A stretch of DNA of 35,966 nt from Planctomycetales bacterium (GTDB lineage Bacteria > Planctomycetota > Planctomycetia > Pirellulales > Pirellulaceae). The stretch is taken from contig JAGQPS010000016.1 in the NCBI GenBank assembly GCA_020426595.1, positions 1-35,966 on the forward strand. Reading direction: 5' to 3'. Made by a program: the position numbers and the translations under genes. The notes below the pieces were generated by a model. It ran no database searches. It had not been told where the DNA came from and saw only the letters and a list, made by a program, of their open reading frames with translations. Of this stretch, positions 32,202-35,966 are shown in pieces. The stretch's first letter is position 1, and every line of letters starts with the position of its first letter.

Positions 32202-34232
32202 ATGAGTAAAGAGCCCGAGTCGAAAGCAGCCGAAAGCGAAAGCTCCATTCAGGCGCCTCCCACCGGGGTTCTCTCGACGCTCGTACGGATCGGACCTGGA
32301 CTCATCATCGCCGGATCGATCGTCGGGTCGGGCGAGTTGATCGGCACGACAATAACCGGCGCGAAAGCCGGTTTCTGGCTGCTGTGGCTGATGATCATCG
32401 GCTGTGTCATCAAGGTCTTTGTTCAAGTCGAGCTGGGCCGTTATGCCGTGTCGAGCGGGGAGAGCTCGTTGGTGGCGATGGATCGCGTACCCGGCCCGCG
32501 ACTCGGCAAACGCGGGAACTGGGTGATCTGGTATTGGTTCATCATGTTCATCGCGAGTGTCGCCCAGCTCGGTGGCATCGTGGGTGGAGTCGGCCAAGCA
32601 CTCTCCATTTCACTGCCTCTTACGGAACAGGGCAGGGAATACGATGAATTCGCCCGCCGCGACACCCGCATCCAAGTCAACCTTGCCGAGCTGGCTCCGC
32701 TTCTCAAGGACGAACTGCTGGGCCAAGTCGCGTTGAACGATGAGCGAATCGAGAAGACTCGCGTAATTCTGGAGAGCTATGCGGACTTGGCCCGCATGAT
32801 GGGCGAGCGATTGGAGGACGAACACTCGCGGGAAGCGAACCTCTCCTCGGTCGCGGATGAAGCCTATCTAGCGAGCCGCGTGTCTTATTCTCAAATGGAA
32901 CGTGGCTGCACCGAACTGCTGCTTCAGTTGCCGGCGGGGGACGGAGCTGGCCCGACCGGTGCGGCGACGGTCTCCGAGAAGGATCTGCGGGCGATCCAAC
33001 AACAGCTTGTCGCGTGGGGCGAGTGGAAACGACTACGAGACGACCGCTTGGGGCAGGAAGCGCGGATCAAACGGGCTCCCGAGAGGCGCCTGCCGGAGTT
33101 GCAGGAACGGCTCGCCAAGGCCCAGGCGGCCGAGTCGGCCGCGAGCGAAGCGGCCAAGGAATTCGATTCCGCGTGGGAGATGACGTTTGCTCAGCCCACC
33201 GAGGCCCATGAACGCCTGCGCGCCGACCTCGACCGGATTCCACGATCCCACGACGACAAGATCTGGGCGGGAATCATCGCCTTGATTACCTCGCTCATCC
33301 TGATGAAGGGGCGTTTTGGCCTCATCCTCTCCTTCTCGACGGCGATGGTCGCCTGCTTCACCGCGGTGACCATCATCAACCTCGTGGTGCTCCAGCGCCA
33401 TGAAGGCTGGGCCGTTTCGATGAATGATGTGATCGATGGGCTCAAGTTCCGGCTACCTCCCAGCGCGCCCGAGGACCGCTGGGCGGCGGTTTCCACGGCT
33501 CTCAAGACGTTCGGCATCATTGGCGTGGGGGCGACGGAATTGGTCGCCTATCCGTACTGGTGCCTGGAAAAGGGCTATGCCCGATTCACTGGCCCCAGGG
33601 ACGATTCAGCGGGCTGGGCCGAGCGGGCCAAGGGTTGGATCCGAGTCATGTGGGTCGATGCCTGGGGCTCGATGCTGGTCTACACCTTCGCCACGATCGC
33701 GTTTTATCTCTTGGGAGCGAGCGTGCTGGGCCGGTCGGGTATCGTGCCGAGTGAACACAGCTTGATTCGATATCTCACGGTCATGTTCGCGCCGGTCTTT
33801 GGTCCTGGAGCTCGGTTGATGTTCCTCTTCGGGGTCTTCGCCGTGCTCTACTCGACGCTGTTCGTCGCGTCGGCCGGGCACGCGCGCGTGTTCGCCGACG
33901 CACTCCGCGTGGTGCGGCTCATACCAGCCTCGAGCCGAGCGTACAAGATCGCGGTGGTCGCGCTCAGCGGTCTGTTTCCGCTGATCTGTTTGGCCATCTA
34001 CGTCGCGATCCCCATGCCGACTTTTCTGGTACTGCTCAGTGGCTTGATGCAGTTGATCATGCTCCCCATGCTGGCCGCTACGGCACTCTACTTGCGCTAC
34101 ACTCACCTCGATGGTCGATTGCGTCCCAGTTGGTTTTCGGACGCGGGACTGTGGCTCTCGACGATCGGCATGTTGATCGCTGGGGTCGCGGGAGCCTGGT
34201 TGGCGGGCTCGGAACTACTCAAGCTGTGGTAG
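32202..34232 (+). CDS. Nramp-like divalent-metal transporter homologue with large soluble insertion
   Basis: Encodes 676 residues, about 200 more than typical Nramp proteins. The N-terminal membrane part (about 25-135) has RIGPGLIIAGSIVGSGELIG in place of helix 1 of Nramp, with GSGEL where the metal-binding DPGN is normally found. The sixth-helix region reads FGIIGVGATELVAYPYWCLE, lacking the usual MPH metal motif, so transport of the usual Mn2+/Fe2+ by the standard site is doubtful. Between the third and fourth membrane segments lies a hydrophilic, heptad-patterned stretch of about 213 residues (about 141-353; bases 32622-33260), predicted coiled coil, with KRAPERRLPELQERLAKAQA. The C-terminal membrane part then resumes normally (about 355-676). 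The gene is single with no obvious partner. Confidence 0.88.
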   Translation: MSKEPESKAAESESSIQAPPTGVLSTLVRIGPGLIIAGSIVGSGELIGTTITGAKAGFWLLWLMIIGCVIKVFVQVELGRYAVSSGESSLVAMDRVPGPRLGKRGNWVIWYWFIMFIASVAQLGGIVGGVGQALSISLPLTEQGREYDEFARRDTRIQVNLAELAPLLKDELLGQVALNDERIEKTRVILESYADLARMMGERLEDEHSREANLSSVADEAYLASRVSYSQMERGCTELLLQLPAGDGAGPTGAATVSEKDLRAIQQQLVAWGEWKRLRDDRLGQEARIKRAPERRLPELQERLAKAQAAESAASEAAKEFDSAWEMTFAQPTEAHERLRADLDRIPRSHDDKIWAGIIALITSLILMKGRFGLILSFSTAMVACFTAVTIINLVVLQRHEGWAVSMNDVIDGLKFRLPPSAPEDRWAAVSTALKTFGIIGVGATELVAYPYWCLEKGYARFTGPRDDSAGWAERAKGWIRVMWVDAWGSMLVYTFATIAFYLLGASVLGRSGIVPSEHSLIRYLTVMFAPVFGPGARLMFLFGVFAVLYSTLFVASAGHARVFADALRVVRLIPASSRAYKIAVVALSGLFPLICLAIYVAIPMPTFLVLLSGLMQLIMLPMLAATALYLRYTHLDGRLRPSWFSDAGLWLSTIGMLIAGVAGAWLAGSELLKLW

Positions 34233-34396
34233 CTCCGGGGGACCGGTCCTCTAGATTGGGCAGGGTTTAACGATTGTCCGGTTTCGTATCGCGCGGATCG
34301 GGCAAAAGGTAACGGGCGGCGCCCCACGCCTTGGGCGAATCGGGATAGGTTTCGTTAAAGACACCACCCTTCGCCCTTCTTCGTTAGACGTTGTAA

Positions 34397-35491
34397 ATGG
34401 ACCGTCGTCGTCTTGTCATGCTGCTGGCCCCCGGACTCTTCGTCCTGGCCAGCTTCCAGCTCACACATTGGCTCCGCCATCCGGTTCCGCCGGCATGGTC
34501 GCCTAATGTCGTGGACGCGACGAGTGTCTCGGGGATCCGTTGGCAAGAGCTGACGCCAACCCTTGAAGTACCCGGGCTAAACGCCGCCTGCGAGCTTCGC
34601 GAGCAAGAGGTGCGAGTCGCGTTGGGCGACGGGTTCTCGACTTGGACCGCGAGCCCCTTCGTGTTGGCCGGAGACATCGAGGCCGACGCGCTTCAGCGGA
34701 TCTATCGGCGGACCATTCTGCCGGCCAGCCAAGCGATGAACAGCGAGTACTTCTCGCGGACTCCGACCGAGCCCATCACGTTGCTCCTGTTCTCGCGAGC
34801 GGAAACCTACGAAGCGACGGCCGAACGCTTGTTTGGCGACCGCCACGTGAGCGTCTATGGCTACTATCGGCCGCGTGAGCGAATGGTTCTCGTGAACCTA
34901 GCGACAGGAAGTGGGACGCTCGTCCACGAACTGACCCATGCCCTGATGCATTTCGATTACCCCAATGCTCCGGCCTGGCTGCAAGAGGGACTCGCGAGCC
35001 TGCACGAACATGGCGAGTACGTTACCGAAGCCGGGCAATGGGTTTTGCGAGGCCGAGTGAACTGGCGTCTGCACGACCTACCCGACTCGAATCTCGATCA
35101 ATGGAGACTCGGGGAGTTACTCGCTCGAGGCGACCTGCGAGGCGATGACGAAGCGAGCTGGTATGCCTTGGCCCGGTATCTCTGTCTCTTCCTGCAAGAC
35201 CGCCATGCGCTGGCCAATGTCTATCGAGACATGCGGGAGCGGGATCGCGGCATTCCCAATGACTTCGTCGAGGACGACTGGATCGCCTTGCCGCATCGAC
35301 CGGACGACGTCATGTCGGATCATCAGGGCGAGGAAACACTCGACTCGGATGAGATCGAACCGTTGCTCCAAGCTTTTGGCGCCAACGACATCGACACGAT
35401 TGAACTCCGTTTCCGCAACTGGGTCGACCAGCTTTCGGTGCGACGGCAAACCCGCCCCACCGTCTCGGCTCGAATGGCTCATTGGTTTTGA
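34397..35491 (+). CDS. Membrane-anchored gluzincin-type zinc metallopeptidase (peptidase MA-like)
   Basis: Encodes 364 residues. An N-terminal signal anchor (RRRLVMLLAPGLFVLASFQL) places the rest outside the cytoplasm. The active site is HELTH at 177-181 with the third ligand Glu197 in APAWLQEGLASLHE, 16 residues later, the gluzincin arrangement in which WLxEG follows. Flanking features (RTPTEPITLLLFSRAETYEA, VYGYYRPRERMVLVNLATG) resemble the peptidase MA/DUF1570-like families common in planctomycetes. Substrate unknown; a role in envelope protein turnover is inferred. The ATG at 34397 has no obvious ribosome site. No neighbouring gene clearly belongs with it. Confidence 0.88.
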   Translation: MDRRRLVMLLAPGLFVLASFQLTHWLRHPVPPAWSPNVVDATSVSGIRWQELTPTLEVPGLNAACELREQEVRVALGDGFSTWTASPFVLAGDIEADALQRIYRRTILPASQAMNSEYFSRTPTEPITLLLFSRAETYEATAERLFGDRHVSVYGYYRPRERMVLVNLATGSGTLVHELTHALMHFDYPNAPAWLQEGLASLHEHGEYVTEAGQWVLRGRVNWRLHDLPDSNLDQWRLGELLARGDLRGDDEASWYALARYLCLFLQDRHALANVYRDMRERDRGIPNDFVEDDWIALPHRPDDVMSDHQGEETLDSDEIEPLLQAFGANDIDTIELRFRNWVDQLSVRRQTRPTVSARMAHWF

Positions 35492-35616
35492 CTCGTGCGG
35501 GTAACACGAGCCGTGCCTAGCCCGCTCTGACCTGATTAAGTCGTCGCGAATTCGCCTACCACGTAGATCGACCACGCCTTGTTGCTCGCTCGCCCTAACA
35601 CCGGGAGTCCCATCCG

Positions 35617-35966
35617 ATGACGCTCACTTCAACTGGCTCCGATGGGTTGGGAACTCCGAGCATCGCCTTGCCGCTCGTGGCTCTGTCCGATCAGGCCGAG
35701 CCTTCGCTGGAAACGGCCACGCGGGCGACGACCTCACGGGTCATGCACGTCATCAACGGTGAACATTTCTCGGGAGCCGAACGCGTCCAGGATCACTTGG
35801 CCCGTGAATTACCGCCGCTTGGCGTGGCCGTCGAGTTCGCCTGCGTGAAACCCGATCGCTTTCCAGCGATGCGCACGAGCACGGTCCCGTTGCATGACGT
35901 TGGCATGAGGCACAAGTTCGACCTGAAGGCGGTCCGAAATCTCGTCCAGATCGCGCGTGAACGTGA
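35617..35966 (+). CDS. Family 4 glycosyltransferase, N-terminal part (runs off window)
   Basis: The first 116 codons of a gene cut by the window end. After a 45-residue polar leader, VMHVINGEHFSGAERVQDHL is the typical GT4 N-terminal strand with the GAE acceptor loop, followed by VEFACVKPDRFPAMRTS. A GGGAG lies about ten bases before the ATG at 35617. The donor domain is beyond the window, so the call rests on the N-terminal motif. It extends the glycosyltransferase content of this region. Confidence 0.8.
   Translation, partial: MTLTSTGSDGLGTPSIALPLVALSDQAEPSLETATRATTSRVMHVINGEHFSGAERVQDHLARELPPLGVAVEFACVKPDRFPAMRTSTVPLHDVGMRHKFDLKAVRNLVQIARER

Noticed and set aside
34237..34252. GGACCGGTCC palindrome after the Nramp-like gene
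   Set aside because: Short, no T tract on either side; not convincing as a terminator.
1..35966. tRNA, rRNA, CRISPR, insertion sequences, prophage
   Set aside because: Read both strands for cloverleaf-type TTC-arm sequences, regular spaced repeats and transposase or integrase motifs; none found.

Overview
This is GC-rich bacterial chromosome that I read as Planctomycetota, probably close to the Pirellulales. The support is indirect: a Tat-exported Gfo/Idh/MocA oxidoreductase, several protein types I associate with that phylum (an HTH-acidic-transmembrane protein, a coiled-coil membrane protein paired with a 58-residue membrane protein, a large GGHH-type glycosyltransferase), and short GTT-loop hairpins of the kind dispersed in planctomycete genomes. 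No rRNA, tRNA, CRISPR array, transposase, integrase or phage gene was recognised. The region looks like stable, loosely packed chromosome rather than a mobile island.

Layout. 1-6.4 kb: a small cysteine-containing protein, then on the minus strand trpB, trpA, GDP-fucose synthase and GDP-mannose dehydratase, with mutM divergent from trpB. 6.8-12.8 kb: a type II pseudopilin with a strong terminator, hairpin repeats, a minus-strand coiled-coil/small-membrane-protein pair, a poorly coding 1.1-kb stretch, a small secreted protein, a membrane-anchored HTH protein with a strong terminator, and a methyltransferase. 13-25.4 kb: surface-polysaccharide genes (two GT4 enzymes, a GT2, a GT-A-like protein, a 643-residue GT and galE) interspersed with a 36-residue small protein, the oxidoreductase, an MgtE magnesium transporter and a Tat/lipoprotein candidate. 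25.5-30.3 kb: a membrane-anchored protein of unknown role, a PHA-granule-type protein, a GNAT acetyltransferase and an orphan solute-binding lipoprotein. 30.7-36 kb: rplM-rpsI, an Nramp-like transporter with a large soluble insertion, a gluzincin-type peptidase and the start of another GT4 gene that runs off the window.

How the genes fit together. gmd and fcl make GDP-L-fucose from GDP-mannose and galE makes UDP-galactose; with at least six glycosyltransferases this indicates assembly of a fucose- and galactose-containing surface glycan. No flippase, polymerase or ligase is in view, so the pathway is incomplete here. The most unusual observations are a shared basic-Ala-Ala C-terminus (ending GCC GCC TAR) on four of the five complete glycosyltransferases, a 36-codon gene behind a near-perfect Shine-Dalgarno, the interrupted Nramp-like carrier, the interrupted GT4 fold of the 643-residue enzyme, and the HTH-acidic-TM protein. 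I did not find a clearly new multi-gene system.
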